From a virus, in the IMG/VR virus record IMGVR_UViG_3300022837_000090, positions 1-24,848 of that record: 24,848 bases of DNA; one strand, written 5' to 3'. Below the pieces are notes generated by a model that worked only from the letters and a program-made list of their open reading frames with translations, was not told the DNA's origin and searched no databases. A program made the translations under genes and the position numbers. Below, piece by piece: positions 8,355 through 15,581 of the stretch (position 1 is the stretch's first letter; every line of letters starts with the position of its first letter).

Positions 8355-8789
8355 CTATATGACTCCAAATATTTTAAACGCTATGTATAAGCTCAAAGGC
8401 AGTATAACTAATCCTCCTGTACCCCAAAGCAATACAGCCCAAAAAAGTGCTATGTTACTTGCTATTTTATTTTTGCGTATACGCTCTGCTCTTTCTCTAT
8501 TTCTTTTGCACTTAGACTGAAATTGTAGCCAGTCTTTGTACATATCTGCTCTTCCTGCGTAGATCATGTACTCTTTGAGCCATTCTTCTTGCTCTTTGAT
8601 CTTTTCAAGCTCCATAAAGCACTGGAGTTCTTCTTTGCCTCCACCCTTCTGAGCTTTCTTAACAATGGCTGACTTATTGTCAAAATATTCCGTGGCTTTA
8701 GCCGAAACATCATAAAGCTCTTTGCCGTTGGACAAGGCTCCTTTAATGACTTGAAATGCAGCATTAGCTGCCGCTATTTCGGCTAGCAT
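8355..8789 (-). CDS. Membrane-anchored coiled-coil protein of the lysis module (144 aa)
   Basis: Residues 1-35 form an Ala-rich helix, 50-105 a highly charged coiled-coil-like segment rich in Lys, Glu and Arg, and 109-142 a hydrophobic region that could form one or two membrane helices (IALFWAVLLW, LVILPLSLYIAF). The start overlaps the holin stop by one base (TAATG), and the endolysin follows after two bases. Context and topology suggest a role in lysis, for example a holin partner or spanin-like function, but there is no lipobox or other diagnostic motif. I recall similar proteins next to three-helix holins in marine phages; no specific function is assigned. Confidence 0.82.
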   Translation of the reverse strand: MLAEIAAANAAFQVIKGALSNGKELYDVSAKATEYFDNKSAIVKKAQKGGGKEELQCFMELEKIKEQEEWLKEYMIYAGRADMYKDWLQFQSKCKRNRERAERIRKNKIASNIALFWAVLLWGTGGLVILPLSLYIAFKIFGVI

Positions 8790-9172
8790 TATTTCTCTCT
8801 TTGCACGCCTTTGGCCTTCTCGTAAGACCTCATTGCGCCCATACCCAACATGCCCATAAGCACGGGGGTTAATAATGAAGGGTCAACTTCTGGCACGGTA
8901 AACCAGATACCAAGTATTTGAGCAATAATTACGTTATAGGCTAGGCCAACTCCAGCTACCCACCCCACGAATGGACGCCATCCGGCTACGAATAAGGACT
9001 TGTGAGCCGCTTCAACCTTGTTGACACCTAACTGCCCCATGACACTTTCTTGCGCGTATTTCTGTGACATTGTTGCAATTTCATGCGCCAAAGCATTGCG
9101 CTGATCTTTATCTTCTATGAATTTGTCAAGAAGACCTGTAACTGGGCCGATAAGACTTGATAAAATCGCCAT
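8789..9172 (-). CDS. Holin, three-transmembrane-helix family (127 aa)
   Basis: The signature segment HKSLFVAGWRPFVGWVAG (57-74) is characteristic of the Holin_3TMs type. Hydrophobic stretches lie at about 60-90 (split by polar residues) and 100-114 (TPVLMGMLGMGAM), after a charged, helical N-terminal region with DKDQRNALAHEI. The family forms holes in the inner membrane that let the endolysin reach the cell wall. The gene is directly followed, with a one-base overlap, by the membrane-anchored coiled-coil gene and then the M15 endolysin, a coherent lysis cassette. The start ATG at 9172 directly follows the TAG stop of the upstream 59-residue gene. Confidence 0.88.
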   Translation of the reverse strand: MAILSSLIGPVTGLLDKFIEDKDQRNALAHEIATMSQKYAQESVMGQLGVNKVEAAHKSLFVAGWRPFVGWVAGVGLAYNVIIAQILGIWFTVPEVDPSLLTPVLMGMLGMGAMRSYEKAKGVQREK

Positions 9173-9352
9173 CTATAACCTCTCTACAATAAACAACCCA
9201 ATTATTAGTGGGTACATACCCCATAGCATAAGTTCAGACCTTTTAAACCTTTCGCTACCTGAATCTAAGCGTCTTTCTATGTTGGTATAGCGCACAGTAC
9301 ATTCTCTTTCGTGGGCTTCAAGTTTAAGTAACGCTTCTTTTACAGTTGCCAT
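9173..9352 (-). CDS. Small XhlA-like membrane protein (59 aa)
   Basis: I translated this short gene by eye from ATG at 9352 to TAG at 9173. Residues 1-42 are charged and heptad-like (EALLKLEAHERE, IERRLDSGSERF), and residues 43-56 form one hydrophobic helix (LWGMYPLIIGLFIV). A short coiled coil plus a C-terminal membrane anchor is the layout of XhlA, a holin accessory protein of Bacillus prophages. It lies immediately upstream of the holin, with the stop abutting the holin start, so a lysis-accessory role is likely. The similarity is in layout rather than in a recognised sequence motif. Confidence 0.75.
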   Translation of the reverse strand: MATVKEALLKLEAHERECTVRYTNIERRLDSGSERFKRSELMLWGMYPLIIGLFIVERL

Positions 9353-9362
9353 TATGGAGCCT

Positions 9363-9566
9363 TTAATCGTGTACTGGAACCTTATTAGGGTTTACATATT
9401 TTGGGATGCAATAAGCCATTACTGGCGTGTGGTAACGTCTTCTTATGCCTTGTGCGGTAAGCTCTTCTGCGAACCACCTACATCTTTCTAAACTGCGCCA
9501 GTAACTTGTTGCCTTTGCGTCAACCTCACCGTTTACTGTAACGATCAACGCAAAGGCTAGTAACAT
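9363..9566 (-). CDS. Small exported or membrane-anchored protein (67 aa)
   Basis: The N-terminus MLLAFALIVTVNGEVDA looks like a short signal peptide or membrane anchor, with a possible cleavage region near residues 13-17. The mature part is basic and holds two cysteines, Cys29 and Cys53, that could pair in the periplasm. It is two bases downstream of the 72-residue gene and about ten bases upstream of the XhlA-like gene, inside the lysis module. A periplasmic lysis or superinfection role is possible. No family is recognised and there is no lipoprotein cysteine after the hydrophobic segment. Confidence 0.7.
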   Translation of the reverse strand: MLLAFALIVTVNGEVDAKATSYWRSLERCRWFAEELTAQGIRRRYHTPVMAYCIPKYVNPNKVPVHD

Positions 9567-9568
9567 AG

Positions 9569-9787
9569 TTACTCTTCAGTTTCTTCCACTTTCTCAAGGT
9601 CAGCGACTAGCATATTAATAAATGCGTCTTTGCCCACTGACAATTGGTCAAGGTTAAACTGAGTGGACTTAATCTTTCTGTCTAAGTCATTACAGTGATT
9701 TACCATCACCTGCTGCTGCTCAGTCATGTCTTCAAACGTGTATTCTTTATCGTTTATCGATATGGGAGTTGTTTTTTTCTCGCCCAT
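9569..9787 (-). CDS. Small acidic protein, possibly DUF6447-like (72 aa)
   Basis: A short beta-like start (TPISINDKEYTFEDMTEQQQ) is followed by helical, Gln/Asp/Lys-rich sequence (DRKIKSTQFNLDQL, FINMLVADLEKVEE). This resembles small phage proteins with an 'I-x-I-x-x-K-E-Y-x-x-x-D' opening that I recall as DUF6447. That name is from memory and unverified. The ribosome-binding site is strong (AACAGGAGATATAACATG on the minus strand). Function unknown. Confidence 0.82.
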   Translation of the reverse strand: MGEKKTTPISINDKEYTFEDMTEQQQVMVNHCNDLDRKIKSTQFNLDQLSVGKDAFINMLVADLEKVEETEE

Positions 9788-9805
9788 GTTATATCTCCTG
9801 TTAAG

Positions 9806-9967
9806 TTACTGTTTAGCTTTGTTGTTTAGGAAAGCGAACTGCTCCAAAACCTTATAGGCTTTTGCAACAATCTCATCGTCCTTTGGAGTTTCTGTGTAGT
9901 TGCAAATGACACTAGCGATTGATACTAGGCTTGTTGCAAGTACATAAAGGTCTAATAGCATACCCAT
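9806..9967 (-). CDS. Small membrane protein (53 aa)
   Basis: This gene was found by reading the gap. ATG at 9967 overlaps the TAA of the upstream gene (TAATG), and the frame ends with TAA at 9806-9808. Residues 3-22 are hydrophobic (MLLDLYVLATSLVSIASVIC) and would form one membrane helix; the rest is charged (NYTETPKDDEIVAKAYKVLEQ). A start at Met3 is also possible. Position between the tail-fibre accessory genes and the lysis cassette is typical of small inner-membrane phage proteins, but function is unknown. Confidence 0.72.
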   Translation of the reverse strand: MGMLLDLYVLATSLVSIASVICNYTETPKDDEIVAKAYKVLEQFAFLNNKAKQ

Positions 9968-10284
9968 TACCAAGGTACGCCAGCGGTAGTTGCTGGTGCT
10001 TTAGACTCTTCGATCTGAGCAGCAATGCTAGACTCAAGAGCTTCAACAGCCTCGTCGCCCATAGATGCTTTGACCCACTCAACAGCCTGAGCTTCTGTGA
10101 TGTCTGCATAGGCTGTGTAGCCGCTAGCAGTGCTGTCAGGCGTAAAGCCACAAGTGCCATAAGAGCTGCCTGAGTGTTCTACTTCGCCTACTGTTTCGCT
10201 ATCGCTAGCGCGCCAATGTGCTACAACTACACCGTCATCAGATGAGTTGCGTTCTAGTGTTGCGATTGTCCAAGTTACTGCCAT
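9967..10284 (-). CDS. Conserved small phage protein, tail-fibre neighbour (105 aa)
   Basis: The protein starts MAVTWTIATLERNSSDDGVV and ends in GVPW. A central beta-rich segment (VVAHWRASDSETVGEVEHSG) is followed by a helical region (ITEAQAVEWVKASMGDEAVE). I recall similar proteins in cyanophages and other marine phages, encoded next to tail-fibre genes (possibly DUF7936; name unverified). The ribosome-binding site GGAGAATAATC precedes the ATG at 10284. A virion or fibre-related role is inferred from context only. Confidence 0.82.
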   Translation of the reverse strand: MAVTWTIATLERNSSDDGVVVAHWRASDSETVGEVEHSGSSYGTCGFTPDSTASGYTAYADITEAQAVEWVKASMGDEAVEALESSIAAQIEESKAPATTAGVPW

Positions 10285-10286
10285 GA

Positions 10287-10547
10287 TTATTCTCCTGCTT
10301 CTAGTGATGCGTTGTATCCTTTGCCCGCTAAAATAGCTCCGTTTACTGCGGCCATGTCTTCGCTGCCCCAGTCCTCTTTAGCTACCATAAGCTCTAGGTG
10401 CTGCGTGTTGCGATCTACACAGCCTTGGCGGTCTGCTGCATCATCTTCTGCCATAGAGTCTCCGGCGATAATAGATGTTATAAGGCTTACGCTATCACCC
10501 ATTGCTGAGTAGTCTTGTGCTAGTTGGTCGGTTGTTCTGTCTTCCAT
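10287..10547 (-). CDS. Small acidic protein downstream of tail fibre (86 aa)
   Basis: An acidic, mostly helical protein (MEDRTTDQLAQDYSAMGDSV ... VDRNTQHLELMVAKEDWGSE) with no membrane segment or known motif. It begins five bases after the tail-fibre stop with AAGGATAAATAAA ahead of the ATG, so it is co-transcribed with the fibre. Genes of this size just after a fibre gene often encode fibre-assembly chaperones, which makes that a reasonable but unproven guess. Confidence 0.82.
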   Translation of the reverse strand: MEDRTTDQLAQDYSAMGDSVSLITSIIAGDSMAEDDAADRQGCVDRNTQHLELMVAKEDWGSEDMAAVNGAILAGKGYNASLEAGE

Positions 10548-10552
10548 TTTAT

Positions 10553-13474
10553 TTATCCTTCTAGGGTTTCAAGTCTTGCGGTGAGTTCTTGTATAGCTTT
10601 AACAAGTATTGGTATTAGTGCTGCTTCTGCTACTTCCTGAGAGCCGTCTTCTCTGTCATCCCAAAGTCTAAACCCATCCTTTAAGCCACTCTCCGCGTCA
10701 ATAGCACTCTTAACTTCTTGAGCTATAAAACCGTGGTTAGTTTGAGTGTTCTTAAATACTTCAGTTGAATCAGCTTCATAGGCGTTAAAGGTTTCTGGCA
10801 GTTCACCAAGAGTCTTGTAGTTCCAAGTACGAGGCTGTAGAGCGTTGATAAAGCTCAAACCTGTTGTACAGTCCTCAATGTCTTTCTTGTATCGTTCGTC
10901 GGATACTGTAGCCCAAGTTGCTGTACCGTGTGCGGCTCTTATGTCAGAACCCGCTTGTCCAAGAGTAGTATAGCCTCCTGCGCCAGTAACATTGTAGCCC
11001 ACGACATTTGCATAGTTTGAGTCTGCCGCAGTTGTGTCTGCATAAGCGCCTATCACAACATTACCTACACCCGTAGTAAGAGCATCACCCGCTAGACCAC
11101 CAATGAGGGTGTTTTGAACGCCTGTGGTTACTGCGGCTCCTGCTCCGTAACCCACCCCTACGTTATACATATCGACATTAGATGCAGGGTCTTGAGTAGA
11201 AAGAGCATCATAACCCACGGCCACAGACCTATCGCCGTCTACATTACTCGCAAGAGAATTTCTACCGACTGCGGTATTCCGGTCGCCGGTGGTGTTGGCC
11301 GTTAAAGCCCCATAGCCCACTGCTGTATTATCTACCGCTGTGGTGTTGGCGGTTAAAGCCACTACCCCAACCGCTGTGTTGGAATTGCCTGAAGTGTTTA
11401 GTCGTAAAGCCTTATACCCAAAGGCGGTGTTGTTTCCTGCGGTAGTAGCCGTTTTAAGAGATTCAAAGCCCGCGGCGGTATTTTGGTCGCCCGTGGTGTT
11501 TGCCAATAACGCACTAGCACCAAGGGCTACGTTAGAATGGCCATCTGTGTTAGCACCTAAAGAGCTATAGCCAACAGCCGTGTTGTTGCTTGCTGTTGTG
11601 TTTGCTCCCAAAGCCGCCTGACCAATGGCAGTGTTAGAGCCTCCTGTGGTGTTAGCATCTAAGGCTGTACTACCTACAGCGGTGTTTAAAGCACCAGTAG
11701 TGTTTGAAAGTAAGGTTTCACGCCCTACAGCTACGTTGTTAGCTCCTGTAGTATTAGCACCTAAAGAGCTATAGCCTACAGCGGTGTTGTTAGAAGCTGT
11801 GGTGTTTGACTCTAAAGCTCCTTTACCAACAGCAACATTACTACCACCTGTTGTATTAGCTCCAAGAGAGTGCACCCCCACCGCTGTGTTAAAAGAAGCA
11901 GTTGTATTGGCGTCTAAAGAATATGCACCTAATGCTACATTCTGCGCGCCAGTGGTGCTAAGTGCTAAAGAATTGTAACCTACTGCCAAATTCCAAGAAG
12001 CGGTAGTAATAGCAGTACCTGCCTCATCACCCACGACAGTATTATAATTACCACCGGAGACAATGGAGTTACCTGCGTTTACGCCAAAGCGGACGTTAGA
12101 GATTCCTAATGTTGGGGTGCTGAGTGAGCCGTCTGAGGCTATGCGGAAGCGTTCTATGCTTCTAGTACTGAGAGAAAGAACCCCGCCTAAACCGCCAGAA
12201 GTACCTTGTGAGTTTATATCCCAGTATTGACCATTGTTTGAAGACGTGAACTGAAGCTGACGATACCCTCCCTCAGAGGAATCATCAAAATACGCAACCT
12301 TTGAGTTTTGTGAGCCGCTAACAGTCAAACCATCCATCGTGGCTGTGCCAGTAACGTCTATGCCTGTGGTGGTGGTGGCTAGTTTTGATGAGTTGTCATA
12401 CCAAAGGCTAACAGCGCCTCCAACGTATGCCTCTAGCATTGTTGTGGTATATTCTGCATTATTGAGCTTAAAGTTTGCGGCTCTTATCTGAAGGTCTCCA
12501 GCACCACCATCCTTAATAATAGAGTTAGACCCATCATGATAAATCTGTAGATCATCACCAGCACCAAAGGTAGCCTTGTCGTTGTCGCCTAGTGCTATGC
12601 CGCCGTTGGCTGTGATTTCAGTAGTGAAGGTAGCCGCACCCACAACGTCTAAGGTTCCAGTAACAAGGGCTGTGCCAGAAACATCTAAGTTACCGTTAAG
12701 GTCTACGGTTGCAGTGGCTATCTGAATCTCAGTGTCTGCAACAATATCAAGCTGGCCGTCAATACTAGAGTTAATGTATATAGATGCGTCACGGAATTGA
12801 ACTTTTTGAGCAGCGTCTACATCAATGTCGTTTGATCCGGTGGTGTTACCAATAGCAAGTATTTCAGCTAGAGTGTCTGTTGTACCAACTTGAGCGTCAA
12901 CATACGCCTTTACAGACTGCTGGGTAACAAGTTTAGTAGCGCTATCCGACGCCATGTTATCTTCGTCAAGAATGCCTGTAACTGTTGTTGCGTCAGCACC
13001 TTTAAGGGAGGCGAAAGTAGTAAGACCGGTGATAGTAAGAGTGCCCGCAGAGAGCGTGACTACATGATCTACGCCTTCTAGTACGTTGGTACCGTCGCAG
13101 TACACAAGCATTGTTTTGCCTACGGGGACTGCAATACCAGAGCCAGAGGCTGTCTTGACGGTAATTACTTGAGCCGTGCCGTTCTTAACGATGTACGTTT
13201 TGCTTAGAGCCGGACAGACTACGCTACCTGCTCCGGTTAATGCCGTACCTGTGTCGGTCAAAGACAACATGGCTGCACGAGATTCAGCGGCAGTACCATT
13301 GGCGGTAGTCAGAACGTGGGAGTTAGCAGCCCAAGTGTCTACGACTGAGCGTCCGGCAATAGCCTGCTCGATCATGGAGGTTATGTTATCGTTTACTACA
13401 TCTCCCCATGTACCACTAAGTTCGCCCTGCACTGGGAGTGCGAGTTTTAGGATCGGAGTATATTGCGTTGTCAT
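10553..13474 (-). CDS. Tail fibre with 17-residue repeats and S74 self-cleaving chaperone domain (973 aa)
   Basis: The N-terminus (LKLALPVQGELSGTWGDVVN, then NITSMIEQAIAG) resembles virion-attachment domains of marine-phage fibres. The middle has beta-rich segments such as DDLQIYHDGSNSIIKDGG. About twenty units of NTAVGxxALxANTTGxx, mostly exactly 17 residues, follow and would form a trimeric beta-helix-like shaft. The C-terminal 116 residues are a Peptidase_S74 domain: SDERYKKDI contains Ser858 and Lys863, matching the Ser-Lys dyad of endosialidase-type intramolecular chaperones. Known S74 domains trimerise the fibre and then cut themselves off ahead of the serine. The last residues (AIQELTARLETLEG) form a coiled coil. 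The fibre probably binds the host surface receptor. Confidence 0.92.
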   Translation of the reverse strand: MTTQYTPILKLALPVQGELSGTWGDVVNDNITSMIEQAIAGRSVVDTWAANSHVLTTANGTAAESRAAMLSLTDTGTALTGAGSVVCPALSKTYIVKNGTAQVITVKTASGSGIAVPVGKTMLVYCDGTNVLEGVDHVVTLSAGTLTITGLTTFASLKGADATTVTGILDEDNMASDSATKLVTQQSVKAYVDAQVGTTDTLAEILAIGNTTGSNDIDVDAAQKVQFRDASIYINSSIDGQLDIVADTEIQIATATVDLNGNLDVSGTALVTGTLDVVGAATFTTEITANGGIALGDNDKATFGAGDDLQIYHDGSNSIIKDGGAGDLQIRAANFKLNNAEYTTTMLEAYVGGAVSLWYDNSSKLATTTTGIDVTGTATMDGLTVSGSQNSKVAYFDDSSEGGYRQLQFTSSNNGQYWDINSQGTSGGLGGVLSLSTRSIERFRIASDGSLSTPTLGISNVRFGVNAGNSIVSGGNYNTVVGDEAGTAITTASWNLAVGYNSLALSTTGAQNVALGAYSLDANTTASFNTAVGVHSLGANTTGGSNVAVGKGALESNTTASNNTAVGYSSLGANTTGANNVAVGRETLLSNTTGALNTAVGSTALDANTTGGSNTAIGQAALGANTTASNNTAVGYSSLGANTDGHSNVALGASALLANTTGDQNTAAGFESLKTATTAGNNTAFGYKALRLNTSGNSNTAVGVVALTANTTAVDNTAVGYGALTANTTGDRNTAVGRNSLASNVDGDRSVAVGYDALSTQDPASNVDMYNVGVGYGAGAAVTTGVQNTLIGGLAGDALTTGVGNVVIGAYADTTAADSNYANVVGYNVTGAGGYTTLGQAGSDIRAAHGTATWATVSDERYKKDIEDCTTGLSFINALQPRTWNYKTLGELPETFNAYEADSTEVFKNTQTNHGFIAQEVKSAIDAESGLKDGFRLWDDREDGSQEVAEAALIPILVKAIQELTARLETLEG
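11035..12050 (-). repeat. 51-bp (17-residue) tandem repeats in the tail-fibre shaft
   Basis: The frame shows about twenty consecutive units of the pattern N-T/V-A-V-G-x-x-A/S-L-x-x-N-T-T-G/A-x-x. The central fifteen or so are exactly 17 residues; the first and last few vary in length. The unit NTAVGYSSLGANT occurs twice. Nucleotide identity between units is low, so this is an old, selected protein repeat rather than a recent DNA expansion. The pattern resembles YadA-type head repeats. Confidence 0.88.
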
Positions 13475-13484
13475 CTGTTCAACC

Positions 13485-14327
13485 TCATGCGGCTATATTT
13501 TCCCAATTCGGGTCTTGTGTATCGGTTATAGAGTCCCAGCTACCATCTTGAGTGCTACTTGCATCCTGCCAGCTCGGGACTTGTGTGTCTGTTATAGGAT
13601 TCCACCCAGCGCCCTGACTATCGTCTATATTCTGCCAGTTCGGGTCTTGGTTGTCATCTACTTCTCCCCATACGTTTACTTGCCCCACTTTACCTACAGC
13701 GGATAGTCCACTTACGGGTACATCTGCATCAGCGGCGGCTACTACCGTGCCTAGTTGAGCGTAGGCTACTAACCCAGTAACGGGTATGGTTACCCCTAAC
13801 GCTATAGCAATAGTACCAACTACACCTACTGCCTCTACCCCAGTTATAGGGACGTTTGCTTCAGCGTCTACTGCTACGGTACCGACTACACCTACTGCCT
13901 CTACCCCAGTTATAGGGACGTTTGCTTCAGCGTCTACTGCTACGGTACCGACTACACCTACTGCTTCTACCCCAGTTACAGGGGCGCTTGCTTCAGCGTC
14001 TACTGCTACGGTACCAACTACACCTACTGCTTCTACCCCAGTTACAGGGACGTTTGCTTCAGCGTCTACTGCTACGGTACCAACTACACCTACTGCTTCT
14101 ACCCCAGTTACAGGGACGTTTGCTTCAGCGTCTACTGCTACAGTACCAACTACACCTACTGCTTCTACCCCAGTTACAGGGGCGTTTGCTTCTGCTACTA
14201 CTGTTAAAGTACCAACTACCCCGACTGCTTCTACGCCGTCAACGGATACAATGGTTAGGTCGGTGCCCCAAGGAGTTTGCCCCCAAGCACCGCTACCCCA
14301 ACCTGCGTATTCAACAGAAGACGGCAT
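13485..14327 (-). CDS. Repeat-built virion protein, probable fibre or decoration (280 aa)
   Basis: Three parts are visible. An aromatic-glycine N-terminus (YAGWGSGAWGQTPWG) comes first. Seven to eight tandem units follow, with the 22-residue pattern TGVEAVGVVGTVAVDAEANV; the last unit degenerates (LVAYAQLGTVVAAADADV). The C-terminal tail has five 11-residue units of the form D-T-Q-x-P-x-W-x-x-I-x. The alternating Val/Gly pattern suggests beta-sandwich or beta-solenoid repeats on the virion surface. It lies directly upstream of the S74 tail fibre with a ten-base gap, so a joint role in host contact is plausible. No family name is known to me. Confidence 0.85.
   Translation of the reverse strand: MPSSVEYAGWGSGAWGQTPWGTDLTIVSVDGVEAVGVVGTLTVVAEANAPVTGVEAVGVVGTVAVDAEANVPVTGVEAVGVVGTVAVDAEANVPVTGVEAVGVVGTVAVDAEASAPVTGVEAVGVVGTVAVDAEANVPITGVEAVGVVGTVAVDAEANVPITGVEAVGVVGTIAIALGVTIPVTGLVAYAQLGTVVAAADADVPVSGLSAVGKVGQVNVWGEVDDNQDPNWQNIDDSQGAGWNPITDTQVPSWQDASSTQDGSWDSITDTQDPNWENIAA
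13491..13655 (-). repeat. Five 33-bp units encoding Trp-containing 11-residue repeats
   Basis: The C-terminal tail of the repeat protein divides into DNQDPNWQNID, DSQGAGWNPIT, DTQVPSWQDAS, STQDGSWDSIT and DTQDPNWENIA. Each has Gln at position 3 and Trp at position 7. The DNA copies are clearly related but diverged. Confidence 0.82.
13765..14240 (-). repeat. 66-bp tandem repeats (22-residue units) in the virion protein
   Basis: Units start at 13831, 13897, 13963, 14029 and 14095 and are nearly identical 66-bp copies that differ at only a few positions (for example gggacg versus ggggcg). A more diverged unit follows at 14161, with partial ones on either side. The near-identity points to recent duplication or ongoing gene-conversion-like homogenisation. 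Confidence 0.93.
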
Positions 14328-14336
14328 CTAAGTGCC

Positions 14337-14771
14337 CTACGTAGCGATACGTATAATAGCGTTTGTAGCGTCGCCAGCAGGGAACTGCACAGTAAAGTCA
14401 CCAGCGGTAGACGTTTTGTCCGCACCGAAATCCAGCACTGCAACCGCAGGGTTTGTACCGCCCACTTGGTAAATAAGAGCGCCGCGAGCAGTGATAGTGG
14501 CATTTGCCCACGTAGTATCTGCAAAGTCTAAGAACGCTGTAGTACCCGTCGCCGCAGGGTTAGCGGAAATAGTAAGTGTATTTCCTCCCGCAACGTAGTT
14601 GGTACCCGACACTTCATTAGTAACAGCGTACGCGGTGGTAGCAGCGCCTAAAGTTGCACTCGACGTATACAGCGCGATCTTAAAAGTTTGGGACGTGTTA
14701 CTACTAAAATCCATCTCTCCGTCTAACAGAGCGATTTTAAAAGAAGTACACATTGCTTGTGTTATTGCCAT
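14337..14771 (-). CDS. Conserved small virion protein (144 aa)
   Basis: The sequence starts MAITQAMCTSFKIALLDGEM and contains SQTFKIALYTSSATLG, TNEVSGTNYVAGG, ITARGALIY and VAVLDFGADKTSTAGDFTVQ. I recall this conserved series from many marine-phage virion proteins of about this length. It is Thr/Ala/Gly-rich, with alternating beta pattern and no membrane segment, and ends in AIIRIAT. A surface or tail structural role is likely given its place between the adaptor and the repeat/fibre genes. Its precise function is not known to me. GAGGAAC precedes the ATG at 14771. Confidence 0.83.
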   Translation of the reverse strand: MAITQAMCTSFKIALLDGEMDFSSNTSQTFKIALYTSSATLGAATTAYAVTNEVSGTNYVAGGNTLTISANPAATGTTAFLDFADTTWANATITARGALIYQVGGTNPAVAVLDFGADKTSTAGDFTVQFPAGDATNAIIRIAT

Positions 14772-14782
14772 TTTTTAGTTCC

Positions 14783-15412
14783 TCAACTAACTGGTGTTCT
14801 GAATTGTCCAGAACGATATGTATCTTCACGTAACTTACCGTCACCAAGATTCTTTAGTAACCCTATAGACAACCCAAACATTTTCTCGTAATTAGATACA
14901 ATATCTGGTTCGCCTTTCATAAATCGTATTGCTTCTACTAACGCACCGTTTAACAGTGCGGAGTCAAATTCATCTCCCAGCCACGTAGTACCTGCGGTAA
15001 CTATAGTCTGAGGGTAATACCCGTAGTGAAGCTCCATACTATACGCCGCATCGGGAGTAGGCCCAAGCATGAACGAGTCGTCATCAAAGTACGCGTAGTG
15101 TTTTGGTAACCCAGTGCTTGTGTTATTAGGGTAGGCTTCGCGTAGGAAATTAACGTCTTTGTTCAGAAGGAACGTATAGTTACCGCTACCGTCTATAACC
15201 GCCAAAGAATACGACCATAAAAAGTCGGAGGGCATACCTAAATATTGATTACCGTTAGATAGCGTACCTGTAACATTCTTACGTAGCGCGGGTATCTGAA
15301 CTGAGTTATATATCTTTTGCTCTGCCTGTTGCGTAAACATAGCAAGCTGGTCATCTGTGAATGTGTTCTCACAAATGTCTTGGATATTAGCTTTCAGTTC
15401 TGTGTAATTCAT
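14783..15412 (-). CDS. Head-tail adaptor protein, SU10-adaptor-like (209 aa)
   Basis: The N-terminal region is helical (MNYTELKANIQDICENTFTD), followed by AEQKIYNSVQIPALRK. A beta segment (YLGMPSDFLWSYSLAV) comes next, then a characteristic stretch GLPKHYAYFDDDSFMLGPTP and a C-terminal helix region (ALLNGALVEAIRFMKGEPD). This layout is what I recall of podovirus adaptor proteins related to the SU10-type or T7 gp11-like class, which join the portal to the tail. The start directly follows the TAA of the 50-residue gene. The assignment is from remembered family pattern. Confidence 0.72.
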   Translation of the reverse strand: MNYTELKANIQDICENTFTDDQLAMFTQQAEQKIYNSVQIPALRKNVTGTLSNGNQYLGMPSDFLWSYSLAVIDGSGNYTFLLNKDVNFLREAYPNNTSTGLPKHYAYFDDDSFMLGPTPDAAYSMELHYGYYPQTIVTAGTTWLGDEFDSALLNGALVEAIRFMKGEPDIVSNYEKMFGLSIGLLKNLGDGKLREDTYRSGQFRTPVS

Positions 15413-15415
15413 AGT

Positions 15416-15568
15416 TTACGCCATTGGGCCGCGAGCCATAGTACCTTTAATCGCCGCGCCAGTGCCGCGCACTTTGATGCCGGAAGTCTTAACGCCTTTC
15501 ATATCTGTCTTGGGCGCACCGGGGCATGGCTGTACGCCTCTGGCTTTAATTACTTTTATCTCTTTCAT
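15416..15568 (-). CDS. Small basic protein with CPGAP motif (50 aa)
   Basis: This gene was found by reading the gap between the adaptor and zinc-ribbon genes. ATG at 15568, preceded by AGGAACGAGATA on the minus strand, runs to TAA at 15416-15418. The product begins MKEIKVIKARGVQPCPGAPK and ends with GTGAAIKGTMARGPMA, a Gly/Ala-rich tail that I recall from small marine-phage proteins lying among structural genes. It is basic, with one cysteine and no membrane segment. Function unknown. Confidence 0.75.
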   Translation of the reverse strand: MKEIKVIKARGVQPCPGAPKTDMKGVKTSGIKVRGTGAAIKGTMARGPMA

Positions 15569-15581
15569 TATCTCGTTCCTA

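Noticed and set aside
13765-14240. Possible CRISPR array
   Set aside because: The repeats are head-to-tail 66-bp units without unique spacers and are in frame within a coding gene.
13786-14344. Two overlapping plus-strand frames (181 and 140 residues) over the 66-bp repeats
   Set aside because: 66 is divisible by 3, so any frame without a stop in one unit stays open through all units. The minus frame has the ribosome-binding site and operon context.
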